This document shows positions 18,049 to 27,108 of a DNA stretch of 64,000 bases, in pieces. Numbering within the stretch: position 1 is the first letter of the stretch; the number at the start of each line of letters is the position of its first letter. The stretch covers positions 4,960,001-5,024,000 of the forward strand of contig JAUSZU010000001.1 in the NCBI GenBank assembly GCA_030817875.1, in the 5' to 3' direction. The DNA is from Flavobacterium sp. W4I14 (lineage in GTDB: Bacteria; Bacteroidota; Bacteroidia; Sphingobacteriales; Sphingobacteriaceae). Position numbers and translations under genes: made by a program. Under the pieces are notes generated by a model, which did no database searches, was not told where the DNA came from, and saw only the letters and a list, made by a program, of their open reading frames with translations.

Positions 18049-19089
18049 ATGTTTGAAAATAAAGAGCGTACAGATATTAATGAATTAGGAGAGTTTGGGT
18101 TGATTAAACACCTAACCACTAATTTTAAAATTAAAAACGATTATTCGGTCAAAGGTGTTGGTGATGATGCTGCTGTTTTAGATGCCAAAGGAAAACAGAC
18201 CTTAATTTCGACCGATTTGTTGTTGGAAGGAATCCATTTCGACTTGGCTTATGTGCCTTTAATGCACTTAGGCTACAAGGCTGTTCAGGTAAATTTGAGT
18301 GACATTTATGCGATGAACGGAAAAGCAAGTCAGATTACAGTTTCGCTGGGTTTATCGAGTAAATTTCCTTTAGAGGCTGTTGAAGAAATTTATAAAGGGA
18401 TCGAACTGGCTTGCAACAAATATAACATCGATTTAATTGGTGGAGATACTTCATCAAGCAAGCAAGGCCTGGTAATCAGTATTACCAGTATTGGTTATGC
18501 CGATGCGGATAAAGTAGTGTACCGAAATGGTGCTCAAGAACATGATTTATTGTGTGTTTCCGGCGATTTGGGTGGTGCTTATTTAGGCTTGCAGATTTTG
18601 GAAAGAGAGAAATTAATCTACCTGGAAAACCCACAGATCCAACCAGATTTAGAAGGTAAAGATTATATCATCGAAAGACAATTGAAACCAGAAGCGAGGA
18701 TAGATATTATTGCACTTTTAGATGAAATGAATATAAAACCAACCTCTATGATTGATGTTTCAGATGGTTTAGCTTCTGAAATTTTGCATTTGGCAGAACA
18801 ATCAGATAAAGGAATGACCATTTATGAGGAAAAAATACCTTTAGATCCAATGACTTATGAAACCGCCCGCGAGTTAGGTTTAGACCCAACGGTTTGTGCA
18901 TTAAGTGGTGGCGAAGATTATGAGTTATTGTTTACCATAAGTCAGGATGATTATAAAAAACTGAAACATGATGTAGATATCACTGTGATTGGACATGTTA
19001 CGGATAAAAACTCGGGTTGTAAAATGGTTTCTAAATCAGAAAAAGTACACGAGCTGAAGGCTCAGGGCTGGAATGCTTTTAATAAATAA
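18049..19089 (+). CDS. thiL: thiamine-phosphate kinase
   Basis: 346 residues. ATP-dependent phosphorylation of thiamine monophosphate to the active cofactor thiamine diphosphate. Family motifs are GEFGLIKHL near the N-terminus, GVGDDAAVL, the metal-binding STDLLLEGIHF, the LIGGDTSSSKQGLVIS segment, IDVSDGLASE and LSGGEDYELLF. The frame could begin at TTG 18043, but ATG 18049 is the natural start. No other thiamine genes and no TPP riboswitch are nearby. Confidence 0.94.
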   Translation: MFENKERTDINELGEFGLIKHLTTNFKIKNDYSVKGVGDDAAVLDAKGKQTLISTDLLLEGIHFDLAYVPLMHLGYKAVQVNLSDIYAMNGKASQITVSLGLSSKFPLEAVEEIYKGIELACNKYNIDLIGGDTSSSKQGLVISITSIGYADADKVVYRNGAQEHDLLCVSGDLGGAYLGLQILEREKLIYLENPQIQPDLEGKDYIIERQLKPEARIDIIALLDEMNIKPTSMIDVSDGLASEILHLAEQSDKGMTIYEEKIPLDPMTYETARELGLDPTVCALSGGEDYELLFTISQDDYKKLKHDVDITVIGHVTDKNSGCKMVSKSEKVHELKAQGWNAFNK

Positions 19090-19450
19090 AAATAGGTCGT
19101 CATTTCGAGCGGACCCGATAGCTATCGGGTGCAACGAAATCGAGAACCCGAAGGCTCAGCGAAGCTAAATCTTTGTAGGCAGATCTCTCCATTCCACTGC
19201 GTTTCAGTCGAGATGACGATTTTACTTTGTAGTCGATATTGCTAAGAAATATAAAATGTTCTAAGTGATAACGACTTTTTTCTTTTAGTCGCTTATATTA
19301 GTCTGTAATGGCCGTCATCACAACTCTCTATTCACCAAGAAAGAAAAAAATAAAAAAAAAATCGTTCTATGTAAGTCTAAAAAAATCACTAAACTTGCAA
19401 GTTTTTGACTATAATTTTAGAACTAAAAAATTCAAGCAGATTTGCCTATT
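19090..19450. other. 361-base gap between thiL and rmuC
   Basis: Convergent intergenic region. Its first third is palindromic element copy 5. The rest is AT-rich with A/T runs and no ORF. No clear terminator other than the palindrome was seen. Confidence 0.5.
19097..19218. repeat. GTCAT/ATGAC palindromic element, copy 5
   Basis: Begins CGTCATTTCGAG, ends CAGTCGAGATGACG, with an inner perfect palindrome ACCCGATAGCTATCGGGT. It is nearly identical to copy 6 over the first roughly 75 bases. Confidence 0.8.
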
Positions 19451-20827
19451 CTAATCTTCGTTAAGATCCAAATACTTCGTATCAATCTGTTTGGTGGTCT
19501 TCGCTCCCAGTTTTTTAATCTTTTCAGAAGTATTGGTTAAATTTCCCGAACCCACTGACAATTTATTAATGGCTTTATCGTAAGCATCCTGGCCATTTTT
19601 GATGTGTTTGCCAATATTTTCCATATCCGAAATAAAGCCTACAAATTTATCGTACATACTGCCACTTAAACGGGCAATTTCCATTACATTCCGGTTTTGG
19701 CGTTCCTGTTTCCACATGCTGGCTATGGTACGCAAGGTGGCTAATAATGTTGATGGACTCACAATTACTACCCTTCTATCCCAGGCAAAATTGAACAATT
19801 CTGCATCTTTTTGAACCGCAATGCTGAAAGAGGATTCGATCGGTACAAACAGCAAAACAAAATCCGGAGAATTGATTTTATATAAATCCTGGTAATTTTT
19901 TGAAGATAGTTCCTGTATGTGATTCTTAATAGAGGCTAAATGCTGTTTTACATAGCCTTCTCGCTCTTCATCCGTCTCCGCAGATACCGAACGCTCATAA
20001 GCAACCAGAGATACCTTAGCATCGACTATAAGATGTTTGTCATCTGGTAGGTCAATCACTACATCGGGCTGGTACCGACCGCCTTCGGCGGATGTATGCG
20101 AGGCTTGAATGCGGTATTCCTGATCGCGCACCAAACCTGAGCGTTCCAAAACCTTTTCCAAAATCACTTCCCCCCAATTTCCCTGCTTTTTGCTATCGCC
20201 TTTTAAAGCTTTGGTTAAATTATTGGCATCTTCCTGAATCTGTTTACTTTGATCCATTAATAGTGAAATTACACCTTTTAGCGTATTTCTTTCATCCGAT
20301 TCGGCTTTGTAAACTTTTTCTACTTTGTCTTCAAAAGCTTTAATATTTTCTTTCAAAGGATTTAAGATGATATCCAAATTAGTTCGGTTCTGCTCAATAA
20401 ATTTGCTCGATTTTTCCTCCAGTATTTTATTGGCAATTAATTCAAAGTCTTTGTTTAATTTTTCTTGCGACTGCTCAAAACTTAGCTTCTGTTCGGCAAG
20501 TTTTTCTTTTTCGGCCAGATAAAAGGACCTGGTACTTTCCAATTCGCGATTGGCGTCGGCAAGCCGGTCGCGCTCAGCCTGTAATTCATCAATTAGGCGC
20601 TGCTGTTCTTGTTTAAGCAATGCGGTAATGTGCTCTTTTTCGGCTGATAAATTAGAAACACGTTCGTCGGCTTTGGCCAGGCTTATTTTTAATAATTCAT
20701 TTTCACTTTTTGTTCTTTCGAAGTCTTCTACCGAGATAATAGAAAGAGCAGCCTGTGGTTTCTTCAATAATAAAATTACCAGAACTATTAAAATAACGAT
20801 TAGTAAAGCAATACCCGCAATCTCCAT
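19451..20827 (-). CDS. rmuC: DNA recombination protein RmuC
   Basis: 458 residues. An N-terminal membrane anchor (about 3-24) is followed by a coiled coil (about 35-190) and the RmuC nuclease-like domain (about 200-420). That domain shows KKQGNWGEVILEKVLERSGL, the acidic/lysine segment HLIVDAKVSLVAYE and DFVLLFVPIESSF. In E. coli RmuC limits inversions at short inverted repeats, which is notable in a genome with many palindromic elements. It is convergent with thiL and divergent from purU. Confidence 0.94.
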   Translation of the reverse strand: MEIAGIALLIVILIVLVILLLKKPQAALSIISVEDFERTKSENELLKISLAKADERVSNLSAEKEHITALLKQEQQRLIDELQAERDRLADANRELESTRSFYLAEKEKLAEQKLSFEQSQEKLNKDFELIANKILEEKSSKFIEQNRTNLDIILNPLKENIKAFEDKVEKVYKAESDERNTLKGVISLLMDQSKQIQEDANNLTKALKGDSKKQGNWGEVILEKVLERSGLVRDQEYRIQASHTSAEGGRYQPDVVIDLPDDKHLIVDAKVSLVAYERSVSAETDEEREGYVKQHLASIKNHIQELSSKNYQDLYKINSPDFVLLFVPIESSFSIAVQKDAELFNFAWDRRVVIVSPSTLLATLRTIASMWKQERQNRNVMEIARLSGSMYDKFVGFISDMENIGKHIKNGQDAYDKAINKLSVGSGNLTNTSEKIKKLGAKTTKQIDTKYLDLNED

Positions 20828-20945
20828 AATGATAAAAATTTTAGCAAAAATGAAGATTTAAAATAGATATACCAAAAAATTTTAGTTATTGTGAACGAAA
20901 AATAACGAAAAAAAATTTCTATAATTGGGCATTAGTATTTTATAA

Positions 20946-21785
20946 ATGAACGCATTAACAGTCCTCATATCCTGCCCCGATCAAGTTGGTTTAGTTACAA
21001 ATATTACCCGCGTGCTGGCTGCACACCAATTGAATATTATCGCCATGCGGGAGTTTGTAGACGAAGCCAATAAGTCGTTTTTTACCCGTATTGCCTGTAG
21101 CGGAAGTCTGGAGGATGCAGAAAAACTGAAGGAAAAACTTTTAGAAAACCTGCCAAATGCTGCTGAGGTAAATTTAATTACCCAACAGGAAAAACAGATT
21201 GCCGTTTTGGTAACCAAGGAGTATCATTGCCTGGCAGAAATACTGATTAAAAACCAATTCAAAACTTTAGGGGCTAACGTGCAATGTGTAATCGGCAATT
21301 ATGAAAGCCTGAGAGATTTTACCGAAAAATTGGGCATTCCTTATTTTTATGTCGATCATACCAATAAGGATAAAAGTGAATTTGAGGCTGAAGTTAAAGC
21401 TATTATCAACCGGTTTGAGGTAGACTATTTAGTGTTGGCTAAATTTATGCGAATCCTCTCTGCCGATTTTGTAAAAGATTATGCAGGTAAAATCATTAAT
21501 ATCCATCATTCTTTTTTGCCCGCTTTTATAGGTGCCAACCCCTATCGGCAGGCTTTTGAACGCGGGGTAAAAATTATTGGTGCTACCGCCCATTTTGTTA
21601 CCGATAACCTCGATGAGGGACCGATTATTACGCAACATACTAACCACGTAGATCATAATTTTGGTGTAAAAGAAATGGTGAGGGCAGGAAAAGAAATAGA
21701 GAAAAAAGTACTGCTGGAAGCTTTAGAACTTATTTTTGAAGATCGGGTTTTTGTAAGTGGGAATAAGACGATTGTGTTTAAGTAA
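20946..21785 (+). CDS. purU: formyltetrahydrofolate deformylase
   Basis: 279 residues. Hydrolyses 10-formyl-THF to formate and THF, balancing one-carbon pools. An N-terminal ACT domain (about 3-80, LISCPDQVGLVTNITRVLA) precedes a formyltransferase-fold domain (about 85-279). That domain carries INIHHSFLPAFIGANPYRQA, GATAHFVTDNLDEGPII and the C-terminal LEALELIFEDRVF. The conserved His-Asp catalytic context of the deformylase is intact. The gene stands alone between rmuC and a repeat. Confidence 0.95.
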   Translation: MNALTVLISCPDQVGLVTNITRVLAAHQLNIIAMREFVDEANKSFFTRIACSGSLEDAEKLKEKLLENLPNAAEVNLITQQEKQIAVLVTKEYHCLAEILIKNQFKTLGANVQCVIGNYESLRDFTEKLGIPYFYVDHTNKDKSEFEAEVKAIINRFEVDYLVLAKFMRILSADFVKDYAGKIINIHHSFLPAFIGANPYRQAFERGVKIIGATAHFVTDNLDEGPIITQHTNHVDHNFGVKEMVRAGKEIEKKVLLEALELIFEDRVFVSGNKTIVFK

Positions 21786-21808
21786 CTGATAAGCGTTATT
21801 CCACAAAT

Positions 21809-21941
21809 CGTCATTTCGAGCGGACCCGATAGCTATCGGGTGCAACGAAGTCGAGAACCCGAAGGCTCAGCGAAGCTAAATCTATATTAGCAGATCTCTC
21901 TCCCGACTTAACGTCGGGACTGTGCTTCAGTCGAGATGACG
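21809..21941. repeat. GTCAT/ATGAC palindromic element, copy 6
   Basis: Begins CGTCATTTCGAG, ends CAGTCGAGATGACG, with inner palindromes ACCCGATAGCTATCGGGT and CCCGACTTAACGTCGGG. Near-identical left half to copy 5. Confidence 0.8.
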
Positions 21942-22023
21942 TAACTGTTAAAAGGATCTTTTAAATTAAAACCAACTCAGCGTGCTTTGTGGTTTTTTCT
22001 CTGTGTTCTTTGTGGTAAAAAAA

Positions 22024-23160
22024 CTATAAGTTTTTCAGCAGCAGATTCGCCACGTCTTCTCCTGTTTGCGCACCAATTGCTATACCCATGCCGTTACACC
22101 GGGTGGCGCAAAAGATATTTGGCTTAATCTCTTCTATAAGTGGTTCCAGAATTTTTCCGAAAGCCATAATACCGCTCCATCGATAATCGATTTCATAATT
22201 GACTTTAGGGAGGATTACATTTTTTAATAAATCTTCCAGTGCTAGCTGAACTGCCTCAGTTTGGCCAAATTCGGTGGTTTCTTCGGCTTTAAAATCGATA
22301 TTTCGGCCACCACCCAATAAAACTCTATTGTTTATATTTCTGAAATAATAATATCCTTTATCGTAATGGAAGGTACCTGCTATTTTTAGTGCTTTAATGG
22401 GTTTGGTAATTAAAACCTGTCCACGACCCGGGCTAACATCAATATTAGGCAATAAGTCTTTTACAAAAGCATTGGTAGTTACAATTAGCCGTTTACAGAA
22501 AAAGTTTCCGTTTTTGGTTAGCAATTGCATACCCTCGTTTTCTTCCAGGATCTGATCTACCATACAATTGTTAAATATGCTAACGCCGAGTTTTTGTGCA
22601 TATTGAATTAAAGCAAACATCATTTTACCACTATCAATTTGCGCTTCGTACCGGTTTTCGATTAAGGTGCTGATATCTTTAAAGCCAAATGTGCTAATTT
22701 TCTTATTGGCAAGGGCAAAAGCATTAGCACCAACAATATCGTTAATGATACGGTTATAATGTTCAATTTTGGATACACATGTGTCGGCCAGAAAAATGTT
22801 CTTATTTTTAAATAATTCGTATCCTCCTAAACCTTGGTAATCAATGGTTTTATCGCTTAATAAATTGCGCAGTTTAAGCAGGCCCTTCCAGCGTTTTTCT
22901 ATAAGGAGTGCCAGACTATTTAAGCCAGCACATTCTTCTTGCTCAATCAGTTCAGAAATGCTACCGAAGCATGCAAAACCCGCATTTTTGGTGCTGGCGC
23001 CTGTTGGTAAAAAGCCCCTTTCCAGTATGGCAATTTTTAAAGCCGGAGCAGTTTTTTTAAGTTGGATAGCAGCATTTAAACCCACAATTCCACTACCGAT
23101 AATAATGATATCATAAGTAAAAAACGACTCCTTCTCCCAATATGAAAACGCTGTTGGCAT
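22024..23160 (-). CDS. FAD-dependent oxidoreductase (DAO family)
   Basis: 378 residues. The dinucleotide motif IIIGSGIVGLNAAIQL lies at about 19-34, followed by the ILERGFLPTGASTKNAG segment of the glycine-oxidase/D-amino-acid-oxidase (DadA-like) family. Other family signs are VTTNAFVKDLLPN, PGRGQVLITKP, YYYFRNINNRVLLGGG and the C-terminal IFCATRCNGMGIAIG. The substrate is unknown. A TACATTTA box ends exactly four bases before the ATG, so the mRNA may be leaderless. No linked metabolic genes were seen. Confidence 0.85.
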   Translation of the reverse strand: MPTAFSYWEKESFFTYDIIIIGSGIVGLNAAIQLKKTAPALKIAILERGFLPTGASTKNAGFACFGSISELIEQEECAGLNSLALLIEKRWKGLLKLRNLLSDKTIDYQGLGGYELFKNKNIFLADTCVSKIEHYNRIINDIVGANAFALANKKISTFGFKDISTLIENRYEAQIDSGKMMFALIQYAQKLGVSIFNNCMVDQILEENEGMQLLTKNGNFFCKRLIVTTNAFVKDLLPNIDVSPGRGQVLITKPIKALKIAGTFHYDKGYYYFRNINNRVLLGGGRNIDFKAEETTEFGQTEAVQLALEDLLKNVILPKVNYEIDYRWSGIMAFGKILEPLIEEIKPNIFCATRCNGMGIAIGAQTGEDVANLLLKNL

Positions 23161-23164
23161 AGTA

Positions 23165-23172
23165 TAAATGTA
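23165..23172 (-). promoter_or_regulatory. -7-like box abutting the oxidoreductase start
   Basis: TACATTTA on the minus strand, one mismatch from TAnnTTTG, with exactly four bases before the ATG at 23160. Confidence 0.4.
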
Positions 23173-23243
23173 CCATTTTTTAACGCTTAAATAATATGGG
23201 AACGCTTTTTGATATGTGTTAAACGAAAAACATACAGAAGAAA

Positions 23244-23939
23244 ATGGGAGTTTATTTAATATTAATCATCCCGGTATTATTGCTGAGCATGTTTGTACAA
23301 TGGCGATTTAGAAATAAGTTTTCTAAGTATGCCGAAATGCAACTTAGCTCAGGTTTATCGGGCAAAGAGGTGGCAGAAAGAATGCTACATGATAATGGGA
23401 TATACGACGTGAAGGTGATGAGTACCGAAGGACAACTAACAGATCATTACAATCCATCAGATAAAACCGTTAATTTAAGTACAGATGTATATTATAGCAG
23501 GAGCGTAGCTGCCGCGGCCGTAGCAGCCCACGAGTGTGGCCATGCGGTACAGCAGGCGAAATCATATAACTGGCTCAATTTAAGAAGCAGTATGGTTCCG
23601 GTGGTAAGTATTTCATCTAATCTTTTACAGTGGGTATTATTAATTGGTGTATTGTTAATAGGCTTTACCGGAAATCCGATTGTTTTGGCTATTGGCGTGG
23701 TAGGTTTAGCACTGGTAACCATATTTAGTATCATTACCCTACCAGTCGAATTTGATGCCAGTAACCGCGCATTGGCCTGGCTAAAAAATAATAATGGTGT
23801 AATGCAAACACAAGAGGAAAATGCGCAGGCTAAAGATGCGCTTTGGTGGGCAGCCATGACTTATGTGGTAGCGGCTGTTGGTGCATTAGCCAATTTATTG
23901 TATTACGCATCAATGCTTTTTGGAAGAAGCAGAGATTAA
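23244..23939 (+). CDS. neutral zinc metallopeptidase (YugP-like)
   Basis: 231 residues. Begins with a membrane helix (about 4-20). The zinc motif HECGH in AAHECGHAVQQAK lies at about residues 93-100, and two or three hydrophobic segments follow (about 125-170 and 205-225). The VEFDASNRALAWL segment with its acidic residue is typical of the YugP/Zn_peptidase_2 family. The substrate is unknown. A GC-rich terminator follows the stop codon. Confidence 0.88.
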   Translation: MGVYLILIIPVLLLSMFVQWRFRNKFSKYAEMQLSSGLSGKEVAERMLHDNGIYDVKVMSTEGQLTDHYNPSDKTVNLSTDVYYSRSVAAAAVAAHECGHAVQQAKSYNWLNLRSSMVPVVSISSNLLQWVLLIGVLLIGFTGNPIVLAIGVVGLALVTIFSIITLPVEFDASNRALAWLKNNNGVMQTQEENAQAKDALWWAAMTYVVAAVGALANLLYYASMLFGRSRD

Positions 23940-23966
23940 AGAGATATCTAATTATGAAAAGCACAG

Positions 23967-23994
23967 AACGGCCGGGTAATCCTGGCCGTTTTTG
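23967..23994 (+). terminator. terminator behind the zinc peptidase gene
   Basis: AACGGCC (23967-23973) pairs with GGCCGTT (23984-23990), followed by TTTTT, 27 bases after the stop. Confidence 0.75.
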
Positions 23995-24343
23995 GTTTAT
24001 AGAACTTTTCTTTCCAACAGAAATAATTGAGCGTTTTTTGGAAAGCAATTTTGTGGTAAATGGGTAAGCTCCGGTCCTGCTTTTTGTTACGCCGATGAAG
24101 AATCGGGCTTCACGTCAATCAGGTTTAGGTGGCGAAGTTAGTTGTACTATTTGGGGTTTCAGGGTGCACAAAAAATTGTAGGCATCATGCTGTTAAACCT
24201 TTAATAGTTGCAGCAAAACTGCTTTTTAAACCTGATTGCAGCCGCAGCTCCCGATTGAAAGAGGGACTATAGCGGAAAGCAGGAATAACCTAAAAATGGA
24301 ACACTGATTTGCTTTTCTACCCCTCACCTATACTAAAAGGTCT

Positions 24344-24452
24344 CGTCATCTCGACTGGAGTGAAACGAAATGAAGAGATCTCTGGATCAGATTAAACTTT
24401 ATAGATTTCTCCTCCAAAGGAGTTCCTTTGGAACACTACGGTCGAAATGACG
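24344..24452. repeat. GTCAT/ATGAC palindromic element, copy 7
   Basis: Arms CGTCATCTCGAC and GTCGAAATGACG, with an inner CAAAGGAGTTCCTTTG palindrome. It follows the apaG stop on the convergent side. Confidence 0.75.
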
Positions 24453-24477
24453 ATTTGTGGCAGGATGGAATTAAGGA

Positions 24478-24864
24478 TTAATTTAATTTATAAGGAGCGA
24501 TTAACTGAAATTCTGGAATATCAACCTCGAATTCAGATCCATCTATATCCCGTTTCATTAAGTACGCACCTTTCATGCTGCCCATATCGGTTTTTAGATT
24601 ACAGCCTGAAACATATACGTGTGTTTCGCCAGGTTGAATAATGGGCTGTAAACCAACAACGCCCTCACCCTCTACCTCTCTTCGGCTACTATTCGAATCG
24701 AAAATAAACCACTGGCGGCGCATTAATTGAACAGCATAATCAGAAAGATTAGAAATTTCTACGCGATAAGCGAACATATAATGCTCGTTGGCCGGATTTG
24801 AATATTCTGGCTGGTACACTGTTTCTACTGAAACCTTAACACCGTCTGTAATAGCTGTAACCAT
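24478..24864 (-). CDS. apaG: ApaG domain protein
   Basis: 128 residues, a single fibronectin-III-like ApaG domain. Segments include NPANEHYMFAYRVEISN, RRQWFIFDSNSSRREVEGEGVVGLQP, PGETHVYVSGC and GSMKGAYLM, all matching the family core with its GxGxxG-like loop (EGEGVVG). ApaG is linked to Co2+/Mg2+ resistance in enterics; the biochemical role is not established. It follows dusB on the same strand after about 36 bases and may be co-transcribed. Confidence 0.93.
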   Translation of the reverse strand: MVTAITDGVKVSVETVYQPEYSNPANEHYMFAYRVEISNLSDYAVQLMRRQWFIFDSNSSRREVEGEGVVGLQPIIQPGETHVYVSGCNLKTDMGSMKGAYLMKRDIDGSEFEVDIPEFQLIAPYKLN

Positions 24865-24900
24865 GATGATTTACGAATGTATAAAAAAACCTTTCAAAAA

Positions 24901-25908
24901 TCAAGCCAGTACTTTAGTAGCATCATAGTCGGCAAATTTTTCTGCCACTTCTTCTAAAATACTGTAAATGTTGTTGATATCTGGCTCGGCCACCAAACGC
25001 ATACGGTAAGGTTTAAAATCTGGCAAGCCTTTAAAATAGTTTGCATAATGGCGGCGCATTTCGAAAATTCCGGTTTTAGGCCCTTTCCATTCCAACGATT
25101 TATCTAAATGTGTACGGCAAACTTCAATACGTTCTTCAATTGTTGGTCCGGCAAGGTGTTCGCCCGTTTTAAAAAAGTGTTTTACCTCGCGAAAAATCCA
25201 TGGGTAGCCTATTGCCGCACGGCCAATCATAATGCCATCTATCTCGTATTCCATACGCCAGTTAGCTGCTTTTTCAGGACTATCCACATCGCCATTGCCA
25301 AAAATCGGTATTTTGATGCGTGGATTGCGTTTGATCTCCCGGATAAGCGACCAATCGGCCTCGCCTTTATATAACTGCGCTCTTGTTCTGCCATGGATGG
25401 TAAGTGCCTGAATACCCACGTCCTGAAGCCGCTCAGCCACTTCGTAAACATTTTTGGTATTATCATCCCAGCCAAGACGGGTTTTAACGGTAACCGGCAA
25501 ATGTGAAGCTTTAACAACAGCTTCGGTCATCTTTACCATTTTATCGATGTCCTGTAAAAGGCTAGAGCCCGCGCCTTTACACACAACGTTTTTAACCGGA
25601 CAGCCATAATTGATGTCAACCAGGTCAGGACCTGCTGCAGAAGCAATTTCAGAGGCTTCACGCATGTGCTCGATATCGCCACCAAAAATCTGGATGCCAA
25701 TTGGCCTTTCGTATTCGAAAATATCAAGCTTTTGTATGCTTTTTGCAGCGTCGCGGATCAAACCTTCCGAAGAAATAAATTCGGTGTACATCATATCGGC
25801 TCCGTTTTTTTTGCATACATAACGGAACGGCGGATCGCTCACATCCTCCATTGGAGCCAGTAATAAAGGGAACTCACCTAAATCTATATTTCCTATCTTA
25901 ACAGACAT
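24901..25908 (-). CDS. dusB: tRNA-dihydrouridine synthase (DusB type)
   Basis: 335 residues. FMN-dependent reduction of uridines in the tRNA D-loop. A TIM barrel begins LLLAPMEDVSDPPFR, and the catalytic cysteine lies in NYGCPVKNVVCKGAGSSLL (about 98-116). VKTRLGWDD, IHGRTRAQLYKGEADW, GNGDVDSPEKA and the FMN phosphate segment GIMIGRAAIGYPWIF follow, then the helical tRNA-binding domain. A full -7 box lies 29 bases upstream. apaG follows closely. Confidence 0.94.
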   Translation of the reverse strand: MSVKIGNIDLGEFPLLLAPMEDVSDPPFRYVCKKNGADMMYTEFISSEGLIRDAAKSIQKLDIFEYERPIGIQIFGGDIEHMREASEIASAAGPDLVDINYGCPVKNVVCKGAGSSLLQDIDKMVKMTEAVVKASHLPVTVKTRLGWDDNTKNVYEVAERLQDVGIQALTIHGRTRAQLYKGEADWSLIREIKRNPRIKIPIFGNGDVDSPEKAANWRMEYEIDGIMIGRAAIGYPWIFREVKHFFKTGEHLAGPTIEERIEVCRTHLDKSLEWKGPKTGIFEMRRHYANYFKGLPDFKPYRMRLVAEPDINNIYSILEEVAEKFADYDATKVLA

Positions 25909-25937
25909 TTTCTATCTTCAACGATTAATAAAACATA

Positions 25938-25945
25938 CAAAGGTA
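25938..25945 (-). promoter_or_regulatory. -7 box of dusB
   Basis: TACCTTTG on the minus strand, 29 bases before the dusB ATG, inside the short divergent gap to the CPBP gene. Confidence 0.5.
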
Positions 25946-25951
25946 CAAATA

Positions 25952-26878
25952 ATGAATTTTGTAACACCTAACAAGGAGGAAATCAATCCTTTCTTACAAT
26001 TACTTTTACTTTTATTTTACGCAGTTGTGGGCGGGCTTGTGTTTGGGCTTCTGGCTGTTGTCATCGTTTTAATGATGTATGGCTTAGGAATAGTAAGTAA
26101 TTTGGACATGCTTTTAGCAGGTGACCCTAGGTATATTGCTGGTTTTAAAGTGATACAAATATTAAGTTCGATCGGAACATTTATTTTACCTCCAATTGCC
26201 CTGGCTTTAACGGAAAGAAAAAAAGTAACAGAATTTTATCTTTTCAAGCAACCCAAATTCTTGCTGGTTGTGCTTGTTCTGGCCATTATGATACTGAGTA
26301 TGCCATTTATGGAATGGACAGTGATTTGGAACCAGAAAATGGTTTTGCCTGATTTTTTGCATAAGATAGAACAGTGGATGAAGGAGAAGGAAGCTATTGC
26401 AATGAAAATGACCATTCAATTGATCACTGTACGAAGTAATTTCGATTTCATTGTAAACCTCGTTATGATTGCTGTTATACCTGCAATTGGCGAAGAATTA
26501 ATGTTTCGCGGAGGTGTGCAAAGATCGTTAAACAGGGCTTTTGAAAACCCCCACGTTGCAATTTGGTTATCAGCCATAATTTTCAGTGCCATCCATGTGC
26601 AGTTTTATGGTTTTGTGCCACGTATGTTATTGGGTGCTGGTTTTGGCTACCTGTATTATTATAGTGGAAGCATCTGGTATGCTATGCTGGCACACTTTAT
26701 AAACAATGCTTATGCGGTTTGTGCGGCTTTTTATATGCAGAAACACCATATGCCCCTTGATAAAGCTGATGAACCGATCGGTTTTCCATGGTATGGCTAT
26801 TTAATTAGTGCAATAATTACCATAGCTTTGTTCAAAATTTTTAAAGATAACGCATCACGTGAGCGAAAATTGGGTTAA
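25952..26878 (+). CDS. CPBP family intramembrane glutamic endopeptidase
   Basis: 308 residues with about eight membrane helices. Motif 1 GEELMFRGGVQRSL lies near residue 178, motif 2 SAIIFSAIHVQFYGFVPRMLLGA follows, and HFINNAY supplies motif 3. Together these give the Glu-Glu-Arg, His and Asn residues of the Rce1/Abi-type proteases. The substrate is unknown; family members process prenylated proteins, bacteriocin-related peptides or regulatory factors. The 3' end overlaps the DUF2007 gene by 20 bases, suggesting coupled translation and an operon that may continue to cdsA. Confidence 0.9.
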   Translation: MNFVTPNKEEINPFLQLLLLLFYAVVGGLVFGLLAVVIVLMMYGLGIVSNLDMLLAGDPRYIAGFKVIQILSSIGTFILPPIALALTERKKVTEFYLFKQPKFLLVVLVLAIMILSMPFMEWTVIWNQKMVLPDFLHKIEQWMKEKEAIAMKMTIQLITVRSNFDFIVNLVMIAVIPAIGEELMFRGGVQRSLNRAFENPHVAIWLSAIIFSAIHVQFYGFVPRMLLGAGFGYLYYYSGSIWYAMLAHFINNAYAVCAAFYMQKHHMPLDKADEPIGFPWYGYLISAIITIALFKIFKDNASRERKLG

Positions 26879-27065
26879 AGTATATACCAGCAGCGATGCC
26901 TTTGCGGCCGAGGTATTAAAACAGGGATTAACAGAAGCCGGAATTCCGGCAGTAACGATAAATAAACAGCTCTCGGCATATAATATTGGCGAAATAAATG
27001 TTTTGGTGAATAAGGTAGATTTCGATAAAGCCATAGAATACATTGTAGAAAACGAAATTGAATAG
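26859..27065 (+). CDS. DUF2007 domain protein
   Basis: 68 residues, a ferredoxin-like alpha/beta DUF2007 domain: NWVKVYTSSDAFAAEVLKQGL, then an AGIPAVTIN strand and a C-terminal helix (DKAIEYIVENE). Family members are sometimes called PII-like signalling proteins, but their role is not established. The GTG start at 26859 is the only one that gives a full domain. It overlaps the preceding CPBP gene by 20 bases. Confidence 0.8.
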   Translation: MSENWVKVYTSSDAFAAEVLKQGLTEAGIPAVTINKQLSAYNIGEINVLVNKVDFDKAIEYIVENEIE

Positions 27066-27108
27066 TGATGATGACCTTAAACCTTACACCCTTTTACCTC
27101 TACCTTAA

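Larger units (their letters stand above)
23940..24477. other. 538-base gap with repeats
   Basis: Holds the terminator at 23967, a GC-richer patch (24061-24290) that includes an AAACCTGATTGCAGC segment similar to the repeat near 1611, and palindromic element copy 7. No convincing ORF. Confidence 0.5.
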